Assembly (NCBI GenBank): GCA_016720115.1
Contig: JADJXT010000001.1
Coordinates: 1,550,001-1,614,000 of the forward strand
Origin: Sphingomonadales bacterium
Lineage (GTDB): Bacteria > Pseudomonadota > Alphaproteobacteria > Sphingomonadales > Sphingomonadaceae
Reading direction: 5' to 3'
DNA: 64,000 bases
The position numbers were made by a program, and so were the translations under genes. The notes below the pieces were generated by a model. It searched no databases. It was given only the letters and a program-made list of their open reading frames with translations, and was not told the DNA's origin. Shown here one piece after another: positions 17,770-26,107 of this stretch; within the stretch, counting starts at the first letter, position 1, and the number at the start of each line of letters is the position of its first letter.

Positions 17770-18516
17770 TTGGAACCAAGTCCTCCTCTGCTACTTTTGT
17801 TTGGTGTTCCGCAATCTGAAGTGCGAGCCAGGTTCGATGCTCTTGTCGCGGAAAGCCCGAATATATCGGTTGATCCACTTGGTTCGACCGAAAAATCCAG
17901 AACAACGATTGTTTTCGATGGCCTGACTTTTCTGTGCGACTGGAGCGTCAGGTTGGCGAATGCGTCTGGTTCGCGAAAGATTTTTTCGACGATCAGCGAT
18001 GATATGGTCGGCAGCAAGATGGGGTTTGCGCTTCATCCGCATGTCAAAGAAGGCTTGCGGATACCGGAAATCGCTAAGGCTTTCCTCGCGCTTGGTGCAT
18101 CGCTTGCGAAGCGACTGGGTGCGATTTCCGTCGTTTGGCAGCCCGCAGCCTTGCAGACCGACACCGATTATTTCGTCGAAGTTGTCGACTCCTATTCGTC
18201 GGGCGGCGTGTTTCCGGTTTTGCCGATCATCGATTTTGTGTTCGATGAAAATGGGCATATTTTGCGATCGAACGGTCTCGGCCTGCTATGTGGTCAGGAA
18301 TTCGAACTGCAGTCAGATACCATGGATCGCCAGGATATGATCCGTCGGGCTATCCGTCTCGCGCATGACATGGCGACCAATGGCGCGGTAGCCGATGAAC
18401 AAAATGTTCCCGATATCGATCCTGACAAGGTTATCCATCTGGCTCCGGGCGCTAGCGGGGCTTTGCTGCAATGTCGGGTCAAATCCAAAACGGGGCAAAT
18501 TGTAACGCTTGGTTGA
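17770..18516 (+). CDS. Unassigned protein upstream of the AHH nuclease gene
   Basis: 248-aa soluble protein I cannot name with confidence. No signal peptide or transmembrane helix is evident; the N-terminus is hydrophobic (PPLLLLFGVP) but looks like a buried strand. The C-terminal half (AKAFLALGASLAKRLGAISVVW, GGVFPVLPIIDF, NGLGLLCGQEFELQ) recalls the layout of DUF4261-type proteins, which is only a suggestion. The start is probably TTG 17770 with AGGGAA 8-9 nt upstream; no ATG is available before the conserved part. The AHH nuclease gene starts 57 nt after its stop on the same strand, so the two may be co-transcribed. Base composition looks a little less GC-rich than the neighbours. Confidence 0.75.
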   Translation: MEPSPPLLLLFGVPQSEVRARFDALVAESPNISVDPLGSTEKSRTTIVFDGLTFLCDWSVRLANASGSRKIFSTISDDMVGSKMGFALHPHVKEGLRIPEIAKAFLALGASLAKRLGAISVVWQPAALQTDTDYFVEVVDSYSSGGVFPVLPIIDFVFDENGHILRSNGLGLLCGQEFELQSDTMDRQDMIRRAIRLAHDMATNGAVADEQNVPDIDPDKVIHLAPGASGALLQCRVKSKTGQIVTLG

Positions 18517-18573
18517 TTGCTTTCTGTATCGCCGCCAATAGCATGGGCTGGGCAACAGGAAGGGCAATCGGGC

Positions 18574-19026
18574 ATGCTATCGTTTCGTGAAGTGAAGAGA
18601 CGCGTCAGGATTCCAGGCTTTCACTGTCACCACATCATTCCGATCGAAATTGTTGAGAAGGCCGCATTCAGCTCATTTTTCAGAAGAATAAATGGGCTGG
18701 GTTTTGACTTTAACGACTTCCACCAGAACGGCATGTACCTTCCTTGTACCGAAGAAAATGCGGCTGCCTTCCGGCTTCCGCTGCATCGGGGGCCGCATCC
18801 GGTTTACAATGAACTGGTAAGCGAATGTATCGCAGATCTGAGCGGGTTAGGCTGCGACAGCCAGTTGCCCGGGCTGCATCAACTGCAACTCGCATTGAAG
18901 GCTGCGCTCCGCAAGAACGAGGTTTCATTGCGTAAAGACAGGCGCAATCCGTTCATCCAGAGCGCGGATTTCGAGTCGATGGAAATTGCTGCCTACCGTC
19001 TATGGAACCTGATGCCTTCGGATTGA
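18574..19026 (+). CDS. AHH-type HNH/Endo VII superfamily nuclease domain protein
   Basis: 150-aa protein that is essentially one nuclease domain. The family pattern is clear: HCHHIIPIEI (His17, His19, His20), then QNGMYLP (Asn52) and LPLHRGPHPVYNELV (His71, His75), the layout of the AHH branch of the HNH/Endonuclease VII fold, best known as C-terminal toxin domains. Here it lacks a secretion or delivery domain and a signal peptide. ATG 18574 has a good AGGAAGGG ahead of it, better than an in-frame TTG at 18517. Possible roles are a housekeeping nuclease of sphingomonads or an intracellular effector; activity is inferred from motifs only. Confidence 0.75.
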   Translation: MLSFREVKRRVRIPGFHCHHIIPIEIVEKAAFSSFFRRINGLGFDFNDFHQNGMYLPCTEENAAAFRLPLHRGPHPVYNELVSECIADLSGLGCDSQLPGLHQLQLALKAALRKNEVSLRKDRRNPFIQSADFESMEIAAYRLWNLMPSD

Positions 19027-19088
19027 TGCGCACACTGTTGCGTTTTTTGCTGGACGTTTGAAATTTTGTGTGAAACAGCGCGGGCACG

Positions 19089-19136
19089 ATGAAAGTACGC
19101 TCGCTCTCGCTTCTTCTTCGACTTACGCGCCCTTAG
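19089..19136 (+). CDS. leuL: Leucine-rich leader peptide upstream of leuA
   Basis: A 15-codon reading frame, MKVRSLSLLLRLTRP, with five leucine codons (one CTC, four CTT), three of them consecutive, ends 109 nt before the leuA ATG. Its stop lies within one strand of a possible RNA stem (19130-19137). This is the classic plan of transcription attenuation for leucine biosynthesis: ribosome stalling at Leu codons when charged tRNA-Leu is scarce changes folding downstream. The Shine-Dalgarno is weak. The call rests on codon content, position and the adjoining fold. Confidence 0.8.
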   Translation: MKVRSLSLLLRLTRP

Positions 19137-19182
19137 GTGCGTGATTGCGTCCGGCTGCGCCCGGAACTGCCCGGCCTAAGGG
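19130..19182 (+). promoter_or_regulatory. Attenuator-like RNA fold of leuA
   Basis: CCCTTAGG (19130-19137, overlapping the leader peptide stop) pairs perfectly with CCTAAGGG (19175-19182). Between them TCCGG/CCGGA (19150-19154 and 19161-19165) forms a second hairpin. A ribosome on the leader would block the outer stem. No T-run follows 19182, so control may act by another route than a simple intrinsic terminator. Confidence 0.6.
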
Positions 19183-19245
19183 TTACAACAAAACCATAAC
19201 CGGAAACTGAGGTGCCATTGAGCGCCCGATATATTGAGAAGTAAG

Positions 19246-20904
19246 ATGCTGAACGATCCCTCCCGCAAATACCGCCCGTTCCCGCAAATCGATTTGCCGA
19301 ACCGGCAATGGCCCGACCGCACTATCGATAAGGCACCGCGCTGGCTTTCGACCGACCTGCGCGATGGCAACCAGGCGCTCATCGACCCGATGGGGGCAGA
19401 GAAGAAGAACCGCTTTTTTGATCTGTTGGTCAAGGTCGGGCTCAAGGAAATCGAGGTCGGCTTTCCTTCATCGGGCGCAACCGATTTCGATTTCATCCGG
19501 GATCTGGTCGATAGCGGTCGCGTTCCCGATGATGTTGCGATCCAGAGCCTGACGCAGTCGCGCCGCGACCTGATCGAAAAAACATTCGAGGCGATGGCAG
19601 GCACCAAGAAGGCAATCGTCCATCTCTACAATGCGGTGTCACCTGCATGGCGCAACATCGTTTTCAACCTCGATAAGCCCGGCGTGAAGGCGATTGCCAT
19701 CGAGGGCGCGCAAATCCTGGCTGAGCAGGCGGCGAAATATCCGCAGACCGACTGGCATTTCGAATATTCGCCCGAGACTTTTTCAACCGCCGAACTCGAT
19801 TTCAGCATCGAGGTGTGCGCAGCGGTGATGGAAATTCTGAAGCCGACGCCTGAAAAGCCGATCATCTTCAACCTGCCAGCGACCGTCGAGGCGGCGCTGC
19901 CCAATATCTATGCCGACCAGATCGAATATTTCGGGCGGCACATCCCCAATCGCGATGCGGTGGTGATCAGCCTGCACACCCATAACGATCGCGGCACCGG
20001 CATTGCAGCGACCGAACTTGGCTTGCTGGCCGGGGCGGATCGCGTTGAAGGTTGCCTGTTCGGCAATGGCGAACGGACGGGCAATGTCGATTTGGTCACC
20101 GTCGCGCTCAACATGTATACACAGGGGCTGCATCCGGGTCTGGACTTTTCGGATATCGACGAAGTCATCCAGACGGTGGAATATTGCAACCAGCTGCCCA
20201 TCCATCCCCGTCATCCTTATGCTGGCGAACTGGTGTTCACCGCCTTCTCGGGGAGCCACCAGGACGCGATCAAAAAGGGCTTTTCCTATCAGGCGAAGCG
20301 TAACGACGAGCTATGGGAGATTCCTTATCTTCCAATCGATCCCGCCGATCTGGGACGCAGTTATGAAGCGGTCATTCGCGTCAATTCGCAGTCGGGCAAG
20401 GGCGGTGTCGCCTGGGTGCTCGAACAGGATTATGGCCTGAAGCTGCCGAAGAAGATGCAGGCCGATTTCTCGCGTACCGTGCAGGAGTTGTCCGACACGA
20501 CAGGCCGCGAACTGACATCGACCGACATCTGGGGCGCATTTCAGGATCGCTATTTCATCGCCACATCGGGCCGTTTCGAACTGTTCGATTATGCCGAAAA
20601 CCATTCGGGCACCGATCGGATTTTCGTCGGAAAGTTGAAAGTCGACGGCGAGTTTCGCAGTCTTTCGGGGCGTGGCAATGGCCTGATGTCGAGTGTGATT
20701 GCGGCGCTGACCGACCATGGCGGACCCGAAATGGACATTGTCGATTACAGCGAACATGCGATAGGCCATGGTGCGGGCGCCCAGGCAGCAGCCTATGTCG
20801 AATGCCGCACAGCGGATGGCCGCAGCCTCTTTGGTGTCGGTATCGACACCGATGTCGCTACAGCAACCGTGCGTGCGCTGCTAAGTGCAGCAAACGGCAT
20901 TTGA
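19246..20904 (+). CDS. leuA: 2-isopropylmalate synthase (long form)
   Basis: First committed enzyme of leucine synthesis: acetyl-CoA plus 2-oxoisovalerate. It is the long LeuA type (552 aa), with YRPFPQIDLPNRQWPDRTI and STDLRDGNQALIDPMG at the N-terminus, HTHNDRGTGIAATELGLLAG in the TIM barrel, and a C-terminal LeuA allosteric domain (from about residue 440) that senses leucine. ATG 19246 was chosen; an in-frame TTG at 19234 is possible. It is preceded by a leucine-rich leader, so both attenuation and feedback inhibition are likely. Confidence 0.95.
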   Translation: MLNDPSRKYRPFPQIDLPNRQWPDRTIDKAPRWLSTDLRDGNQALIDPMGAEKKNRFFDLLVKVGLKEIEVGFPSSGATDFDFIRDLVDSGRVPDDVAIQSLTQSRRDLIEKTFEAMAGTKKAIVHLYNAVSPAWRNIVFNLDKPGVKAIAIEGAQILAEQAAKYPQTDWHFEYSPETFSTAELDFSIEVCAAVMEILKPTPEKPIIFNLPATVEAALPNIYADQIEYFGRHIPNRDAVVISLHTHNDRGTGIAATELGLLAGADRVEGCLFGNGERTGNVDLVTVALNMYTQGLHPGLDFSDIDEVIQTVEYCNQLPIHPRHPYAGELVFTAFSGSHQDAIKKGFSYQAKRNDELWEIPYLPIDPADLGRSYEAVIRVNSQSGKGGVAWVLEQDYGLKLPKKMQADFSRTVQELSDTTGRELTSTDIWGAFQDRYFIATSGRFELFDYAENHSGTDRIFVGKLKVDGEFRSLSGRGNGLMSSVIAALTDHGGPEMDIVDYSEHAIGHGAGAQAAAYVECRTADGRSLFGVGIDTDVATATVRALLSAANGI

Positions 20905-20965
20905 CAAGGGCAAGGCGTTGCGCTCTTAACGGCTTAATTACGCGATTAAGCATTGGGAGTAGTTG

Positions 20966-21943
20966 ATGTCCTTGCCTGCCATTTTTGACAAACTTCGCTT
21001 GCCGGTCATCGGTTCCCCGTTGTTCATCGTATCGGGGCCGGAACTGGTGATCGCGCAGTGCAAGGCGGGTGTTGTTGGCAGTTTTCCAGCACTCAACGCG
21101 CGTCCGGCCAGCCAGTTCGATGAATGGCTGCATCAGATCACCGAGGAACTGGCGGCGCATAATCGCGACAACCCGGATCGCCCTGCGGCGCCTTATGCCG
21201 TCAACCAGATTGTCCACCGTTCAAACAACCGGTTGGAAGAAGATATTTCGATCTGCGCCAAATGGCAGGTGCCAGTGACCATCACCTCGCTTGGCGCGCG
21301 TGAGGATCTGAACCAGGCGGTGCATGGCTGGGGCGGTATCACCCTGCACGACGTGATCGATGACCGTTTTGCTCGCAAGGCCATCGAAAAGGGTGCTGAC
21401 GGCCTGATCCCGGTGGCCGCTGGTGCTGGCGGCCATGCCGGGACTACTTCGCCCTTTGCGCTGATGCAGGAAATCCGCGAATGGTTTGACGGGCCGGTCG
21501 CGCTGTCCGGTTCGATCGCGCATGGCCAGTCGATTTTGGCCGCGCAGGCCATGGGGGCGGATTTCGCCTATATCGGCAGCGCCTTCATCGCGACCAAGGA
21601 AGCCAATGCGGTGGAAGGCTACAAGGAGAATATTGTCGAAGCGAAAGCCAGCGACATTGTCTATTCAGACCTGTTCACCGGCGTTCATGGCAATTACCTG
21701 CGCCAGTCCATCGTGAAGGCGGGTATGGACCCGGACAACCTTCCCAAGGGCGACATCAGCACGATGAACTTCGGCTCGGGCGGCAATACCGAGGCCAAGG
21801 CCTGGAAAGACATCTGGGGTTCAGGCCAAGGGATCGGCGCCGTCAAGGAAGTCCAGTCCGTGGCTGACATGGTTGAGCGGCTCGAACGTGAATATCGCGC
21901 GGCCAAGGAACGGCTGGACGGAATCTACCGCAAGGGATGGTGA
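20966..21943 (+). CDS. Nitronate monooxygenase (2-nitropropane dioxygenase family)
   Basis: FMN-dependent TIM-barrel enzyme that oxidises alkyl nitronates. The N-terminal LPVIGSPLFIVSGPELVIAQ and the flavin-phosphate region AAGAGGHAGTTSPFAL are typical, as is GADFAYIGSAFIATKEA. At 325 aa it has family length. ATG 20966 is preceded by GGGAG. It is 61 nt after leuA on the same strand, with a hairpin after it; a metabolic link to leucine synthesis is not implied. Confidence 0.88.
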   Translation: MSLPAIFDKLRLPVIGSPLFIVSGPELVIAQCKAGVVGSFPALNARPASQFDEWLHQITEELAAHNRDNPDRPAAPYAVNQIVHRSNNRLEEDISICAKWQVPVTITSLGAREDLNQAVHGWGGITLHDVIDDRFARKAIEKGADGLIPVAAGAGGHAGTTSPFALMQEIREWFDGPVALSGSIAHGQSILAAQAMGADFAYIGSAFIATKEANAVEGYKENIVEAKASDIVYSDLFTGVHGNYLRQSIVKAGMDPDNLPKGDISTMNFGSGGNTEAKAWKDIWGSGQGIGAVKEVQSVADMVERLEREYRAAKERLDGIYRKGW

Positions 21944-21952
21944 TTCACAGCA

Positions 21953-21970
21953 CCCCTGCATCCGCAGGGG
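21953..21970. terminator. Hairpin between convergent nmo and yceI
   Basis: CCCCTGC and GCAGGGG form a perfect 7-bp stem with a 4-nt loop in the 33-nt gap between two convergent genes, so it could serve both strands. Confidence 0.65.
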
Positions 21971-21976
21971 CACGCA

Positions 21977-22594
21977 TTAACCTTCCTTTTCGAACGCGAC
22001 GCTGATCCGCAATTTAACGTCGTCACCGACCATCGGAACATATTTGGTCATGTCCCATTCGCTGCGTTTGATGGTCGTGGCGGCGTGGAAGCCGATGGTG
22101 GCTTTTTTGCTCATCGGGTTATTGCCAGCGCCTTCAAAGCGGGCTTCGAGTTCGACTGGCTTGGTAACGCCCAGCATCGTCAGATCGCCCTTGATCGTGG
22201 CTTTCTGCCCGTCAACGGTGACGCCGGTCGAGACAAAGCGCGCGCTATCGAATTTTGCGATGTCGAAGAAATCGGCGGTCTTCAGATGATCGGTGAGGCC
22301 CTGGCTGGAGGTTGCGACTGACGCAATCGGAATGGTCACATCCACTTTTGAAGCGGCGAGATTGGCAGGATCAATCTGCAACGTTCCCTTTGCGTCGCCA
22401 AACAGGCCAAAATAATCGTTGAAGCCAAAATGGTTGACCTGCCAGTTGACCTGGGTGTGTCTGCTATCGACAATATAGGTTCCGGAAGCCACGCGTGCCG
22501 CATCGGCAACGCCCGGCAGCTGCGGAGCGGCATCCTGTTGAGCCAGCAACGGTGCAGCAACGATGAGGGGGAGGGCAATCAGGAACTTGCGCAT
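21977..22594 (-). CDS. YceI-family periplasmic lipid-binding protein
   Basis: Secreted lipocalin-like beta-barrel protein that binds polyisoprenoid or amphiphilic ligands. It has a signal peptide ending near PLLAQQ (residue 23), then GTYIVDSRHTQVNWQVNHFGF and, near the end, FEGAGNNPMSKKATIGFHA and KLRISVAFE, the usual YceI landmarks. ATG at 22594 has GGAG seven nt upstream and gives 205 aa. It is separated from the upstream ilvC by a strong terminator, so it must have its own promoter or rely on read-through. Confidence 0.9.
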   Translation of the reverse strand: MRKFLIALPLIVAAPLLAQQDAAPQLPGVADAARVASGTYIVDSRHTQVNWQVNHFGFNDYFGLFGDAKGTLQIDPANLAASKVDVTIPIASVATSSQGLTDHLKTADFFDIAKFDSARFVSTGVTVDGQKATIKGDLTMLGVTKPVELEARFEGAGNNPMSKKATIGFHAATTIKRSEWDMTKYVPMVGDDVKLRISVAFEKEG

Positions 22595-22611
22595 TTTAGG
22601 CTCCAACTGAA

Positions 22612-22644
22612 AAGGGGATGAGGCATTTGTTGCCTCATCCCCTT
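22612..22644 (-). terminator. Rho-independent terminator of the ilvBNC transcript
   Basis: Two 14-nt arms (22612-22625 and 22631-22644) are perfectly complementary with a 5-nt loop, starting 28 nt past the ilvC stop. On the minus strand the stem is followed by TTTTCAG, giving a short T-run. The only clear textbook terminator in the window. Confidence 0.85.
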
Positions 22645-22672
22645 GAAAGTCAACCGCAATGCGGCAAAGCGC

Positions 22673-23692
22673 TCAGTTCCTGGCTTTGTCGACCAGCTTG
22701 TTCTTTGCGATCCAGGGCATCATCGCGCGCAGACGAGCGCCGGTTTCCTCGATCGGGTGGGCTGCCGCAGCCTTGCGGGCGGCTTTCAGTTCGGGCTGGC
22801 CTGCGCGGTTGTCGAGGACGAAATTCTTGACGAAGCGACCCGACTGGATGTCCTCAAGAACCCGCTTCATTTCCCACTTGGTTTCTTCGGTGATGATGCG
22901 CGGGCCGGTGGTGATGTCGCCATATTCTGCGGTATTCGAGATCGAATAGCGCATATTGGCGATGCCGCCTTCATAGAGCAGGTCGACGATCAGCTTGGTT
23001 TCGTGTAGGCATTCGAAATAGGCCATTTCGGGGGCATAGCCCGCCTCGACCAGCGTTTCGAACCCGGCCTGGATCAGGTGGGTGATTCCGCCACAAAGCA
23101 CGGCCTGCTCACCGAACAGGTCGGTTTCGCATTCCTCGCGGAAATTGGTCTCGATGATGCCCGAACGACCGCCGCCTACGGCGCTGGCATAGGCAAGCGC
23201 AACGTCGTGCGCATTGCCCGATACATCCTTGTCGACTGCGATCAGGCAGGGCACGCCTCCGCCCTTCTGATATTCGCTGCGCACTGTGTGGCCGGGGCCC
23301 TTGGGTGCGATCATGATGACGTCGAGATCAGCACGCGGTTCGATCAGGCCGAAATGGACGTTGAGACCGTGGGCAAAAGCGAGCGCAGCGCCCTGCTTCA
23401 TATTGGCGTGCAGATCGTCGGCATAGATTGCTGCCTGATGCTCATCAGGGGCAAGGATCATCACGACATCGGCCCAGGCAGCCGCTTCGGCGTTTGACAG
23501 CACCTTGAAGCCAGCGCCTTCGGCCTTTGCCGCAGTAGCCGAACCTGGGCGGAGTGCGATGGCCACATCCTTCACGCCGCTGTCGCGCAGATTCTGCGCA
23601 TGGGCGTGCCCCTGGCTGCCATAGCCTACGATGGCGACCTTCTTGTCCTTGATCAGGCCCAGATCGCAGTCTGCGTCGTAATACACCTTCAT
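22673..23692 (-). CDS. ilvC: Ketol-acid reductoisomerase
   Basis: Class I KARI (339 aa), which isomerises and reduces acetolactate or acetohydroxybutyrate with NADPH and Mg2+. The dinucleotide motif GYGSQGHAHAQNL starts at residue 23, and the knotted C-terminal domain contains LFGEQAVLCGG and HETKLIVDLLYEGG. I chose ATG 23692, preceded by GAGGAAAG; a longer in-frame start would run into the palindromic repeat. It is the last gene of ilvB-ilvN-ilvC and is followed by a strong terminator. Confidence 0.97.
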   Translation of the reverse strand: MKVYYDADCDLGLIKDKKVAIVGYGSQGHAHAQNLRDSGVKDVAIALRPGSATAAKAEGAGFKVLSNAEAAAWADVVMILAPDEHQAAIYADDLHANMKQGAALAFAHGLNVHFGLIEPRADLDVIMIAPKGPGHTVRSEYQKGGGVPCLIAVDKDVSGNAHDVALAYASAVGGGRSGIIETNFREECETDLFGEQAVLCGGITHLIQAGFETLVEAGYAPEMAYFECLHETKLIVDLLYEGGIANMRYSISNTAEYGDITTGPRIITEETKWEMKRVLEDIQSGRFVKNFVLDNRAGQPELKAARKAAAAHPIEETGARLRAMMPWIAKNKLVDKARN

Positions 23693-23715
23693 GATATTCG
23701 CTTTCCTCAAATTTT

Positions 23716-23783
23716 CGTCATGCTGAACTTGTTTCAGCATGACGCATTGTCGTTTGTTATCCCGAAACAAGTTCGGGATGACG
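23716..23783. repeat. Two palindromic repeat units between ilvN and ilvC
   Basis: The first unit (23716-23744) folds with 12-nt arms, CGTCATGCTGAA and its complement. The second (23759-23783) has ATCCCGAA...TTCGGGAT and ends GATGACG. The loops share ACTTGTT/AACAAG. These are single units of the family seen at 52693 and 57917, placed between co-transcribed genes, where a stable mRNA hairpin could affect ilvC stability or level. Confidence 0.8.
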
Positions 23784-23795
23784 ATGAAATTGGGT

Positions 23796-24311
23796 TTAAC
23801 TCGCCTCCGAGCCGCGCATCAGCCCGACTATGCCGGTGCGACCAACTTCGACCAGCCCCAGTTCGCGCATCAGCGCAACAAAGGTGTCAATCTTGTCCGG
23901 CCCGCCGGTAATCTCGAAAATGAAGCTGGAAACCGTCGCATCGATTACGCGCGCGCGGTAAATATCGGCAAGGCGCATGGCCTCCACCCGCTTCTCACCC
24001 GCACCCGAAACCTTGACCAGCGCCAGTTCGCGCTCGACATGCGGACCGGCGTCGGTCAGGTCGGTAACCTTGTGCACCGGCACCAGCCGTTCGCACTGCG
24101 CGATAATCTGGTCGATGACCTCGGGCGGGCCCTTGGTGACGATGGTGATCCGGCTGATCGCATGGTCTTCCGAAATGTCGGCAACGGTCAGGCTGTCGAT
24201 ATTATAGCCGCGTGCGGTAAACATGCCTGCAATGCGCGCGAGCGTACCCGCTTCATTGTCGACAGTGAGCGTCAGCACGTGCCGCTCGGCAAATTCTTCC
24301 TTGATATGCAT
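23796..24311 (-). CDS. ilvN: Acetolactate synthase small (regulatory) subunit
   Basis: ACT-domain subunit (171 aa) that gives acetohydroxyacid synthase valine feedback control. The ACT domain begins RHVLTLTVDNEAGTLARIAG, followed by GYNIDSLTVA; the C-terminal half has RVIDATVSSFIFEITG. The small-subunit start is 3 nt after the ilvB stop, indicating translational coupling and fixed stoichiometry. Confidence 0.96.
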   Translation of the reverse strand: MHIKEEFAERHVLTLTVDNEAGTLARIAGMFTARGYNIDSLTVADISEDHAISRITIVTKGPPEVIDQIIAQCERLVPVHKVTDLTDAGPHVERELALVKVSGAGEKRVEAMRLADIYRARVIDATVSSFIFEITGGPDKIDTFVALMRELGLVEVGRTGIVGLMRGSEAS

Positions 24312-24314
24312 ATC

Positions 24315-26075
24315 TTACACCAGCGCCTTCGCTTCGTCGTCCATCGTGCCCGAAACCTCGTCCGAATGCAGGATCATTTCGGTGTGGGCTGCGCCGCTGG
24401 GAATCATCGGGAAGCAGTTTGCCTCCTTCGCAACGCGGCAATCGAACATCACCGGGCCGTCAAAGCTGAGCATTTCGGCAATCGCATCGTCGAGCTTTGC
24501 CGGGTCATCGCAACGAATGCCTTTCCAGCCATAGGCCTCGGCAAGCGCGACAAAATCGGGCAGGCTATCCGAATAGCTGTTCGAATAGCGGCTTTCATAG
24601 GTCAGTTGCTGCCATTGGCGCACCATCCCCATCCATTCATTGTTGAGGATGAAAACCTTGACCGGCAGGCGATACTGGCTGGCAGTGCCCATTTCCTGAA
24701 TATTCATCTGGATTGAGGCTTCGCCAGCAATATCGATGACAAGCGTGTCCGGATTACCCATCTGCGCGCCGATGGCTGCGGGCAGGCCATAGCCCATTGT
24801 GCCAAGGCCGCCGCTGGTCAGCCATTTGTTCGGTGCATCGAAATGGAAATGCTGCGCCGCCCACATCTGGTGCTGGCCAACCTCGGTGGTGATCACCGGG
24901 TTCTTGTCCCTGGTCAGTTCGTAGAGCCGCTCAATCGCATATTGCGGCATGATTTCGGATTGGCTTGCCGGATAGTTGAGCGAACCAACCGAGCGCCAGC
25001 CCTTGATACGGGCCCACCATTCGTCAAGCTTTTGCGCTTGCAGCTTGCGGCTGTTCCAGATGGTGATCATCTGCCGGATCGCCTTGCCGACATCGGCGAC
25101 GATGGGCAGGTCGACGCGGACGGTCTTGTTGATCGAACTGCGGTCGATGTCGATGTGCACCTTGGTGCTGTTCGGCGAAAAGGCATCGAGCCTGCCGGTG
25201 ACACGGTCGTCGAAGCGTGCGCCAAGGCAGAGCATGACGTCGCACTGGTTCATCGCCATATTGGCTTCATAGGTGCCGTGCATGCCGAGCATGCCGAGCC
25301 AGGCGGGATCCGACGCCGGAAAGGCACCGAGCCCCATCAGCGTCGAGGTGACAGGAGCGCCGCTCAGAGCGGCGAGTTCGCGCAGCGCTGCACTGGCGTC
25401 CGGGCCTGAGTTGATGATGCCACCACCGGTATAGAGGATCGGTGCCTTGGCCTTGGCGAGCAGTTCGACCGCCTGCGTAATCGCTGCAAAGTCGGCTTCG
25501 CCTGCCGGAACATAGCGTTTTGCAGCGTTGCTGCCATGGCGATCAAATTCCGCTGTGGCGACCTGAACATTTTTCGGGATGTCGATGACGACCGGGCCGG
25601 GGCGGCCCTGGGTGGCGATATGAAATGCCTCTGCGACGACTGCGCCCAGTTCGGCCGGATCCTTCACCAGATAATTATGCTTGGTGCAGTGGCGGGTGAT
25701 GCCGATGGTGTCGGCTTCCTGAAAGGCATCTGATCCGATCAGGTTGGTGGCGACCTGCCCGGTCAGGCAGATCATCGGGATCGAATCCATGAAGGCATCG
25801 GCGATACCGGTGACGGCATTGGTGGCGCCGGGACCGGAGGTGACGAGGACGACGCCGGGTTTGCCGGTCGAACGGGCATAGCCTTCCGCCGCATGTGCTG
25901 CACCGGCTTCATGCCGGACAAGCACGTGGCGGATCTTGGGATGCTGGAAAAGCGCATCGTAAATCGGCAGCACAGCGCCGCCGGGATAGCCGAAAACGGT
26001 GTCCACACCCTGGGCGAGCAGGGCTTCGATCAATATGTCTGCGCCGGATTTTTCGGCCACTTTACTTTCCTTCAT
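24315..26075 (-). CDS. ilvB: Acetolactate synthase large (catalytic) subunit
   Basis: Thiamine-diphosphate enzyme for the first shared step of valine, leucine and isoleucine synthesis. The catalytic glutamate is in VLVRHEAGAAHAAEGYAR, after VFGYPGGAVLPIYDAL. The ThDP/Mg motif reads IAGEASIQMNIQE...LNNEW, with Glu where GDG/GDA is usual. At 586 aa it has normal length. ATG 26075 has a poor Shine-Dalgarno; GTG 26060 (preceded by GGAAAG) is an alternative. It lies 83 nt after miaA on the same strand, with a 13-nt palindrome just upstream. Confidence 0.95.
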   Translation of the reverse strand: MKESKVAEKSGADILIEALLAQGVDTVFGYPGGAVLPIYDALFQHPKIRHVLVRHEAGAAHAAEGYARSTGKPGVVLVTSGPGATNAVTGIADAFMDSIPMICLTGQVATNLIGSDAFQEADTIGITRHCTKHNYLVKDPAELGAVVAEAFHIATQGRPGPVVIDIPKNVQVATAEFDRHGSNAAKRYVPAGEADFAAITQAVELLAKAKAPILYTGGGIINSGPDASAALRELAALSGAPVTSTLMGLGAFPASDPAWLGMLGMHGTYEANMAMNQCDVMLCLGARFDDRVTGRLDAFSPNSTKVHIDIDRSSINKTVRVDLPIVADVGKAIRQMITIWNSRKLQAQKLDEWWARIKGWRSVGSLNYPASQSEIMPQYAIERLYELTRDKNPVITTEVGQHQMWAAQHFHFDAPNKWLTSGGLGTMGYGLPAAIGAQMGNPDTLVIDIAGEASIQMNIQEMGTASQYRLPVKVFILNNEWMGMVRQWQQLTYESRYSNSYSDSLPDFVALAEAYGWKGIRCDDPAKLDDAIAEMLSFDGPVMFDCRVAKEANCFPMIPSGAAHTEMILHSDEVSGTMDDEAKALV

Positions 26076-26094
26076 CCAGAAGAACCTGACCTAT

Positions 26095-26107
26095 GTTGCG
26101 GCGCAAC
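26095..26107. promoter_or_regulatory. 13-nt palindrome upstream of ilvB
   Basis: GTTGCG-G-CGCAAC, a perfect inverted repeat, lies 20 nt before the ilvB start codon in the miaA-ilvB gap. It could be an operator for the ilvBNC unit, but there is no partner evidence in the window. Confidence 0.3.

Noticed and set aside
18517..18573. TTG 18517 as the start of the AHH nuclease gene
   Set aside because: ATG 18574 has AGGAAGGG at a good distance, and the extra 19 residues show no conserved features.
24315..26075. Leader peptide upstream of ilvB analogous to the one at leuA
   Set aside because: The 83-nt gap contains only a very short frame without Ile, Val or Leu enrichment.
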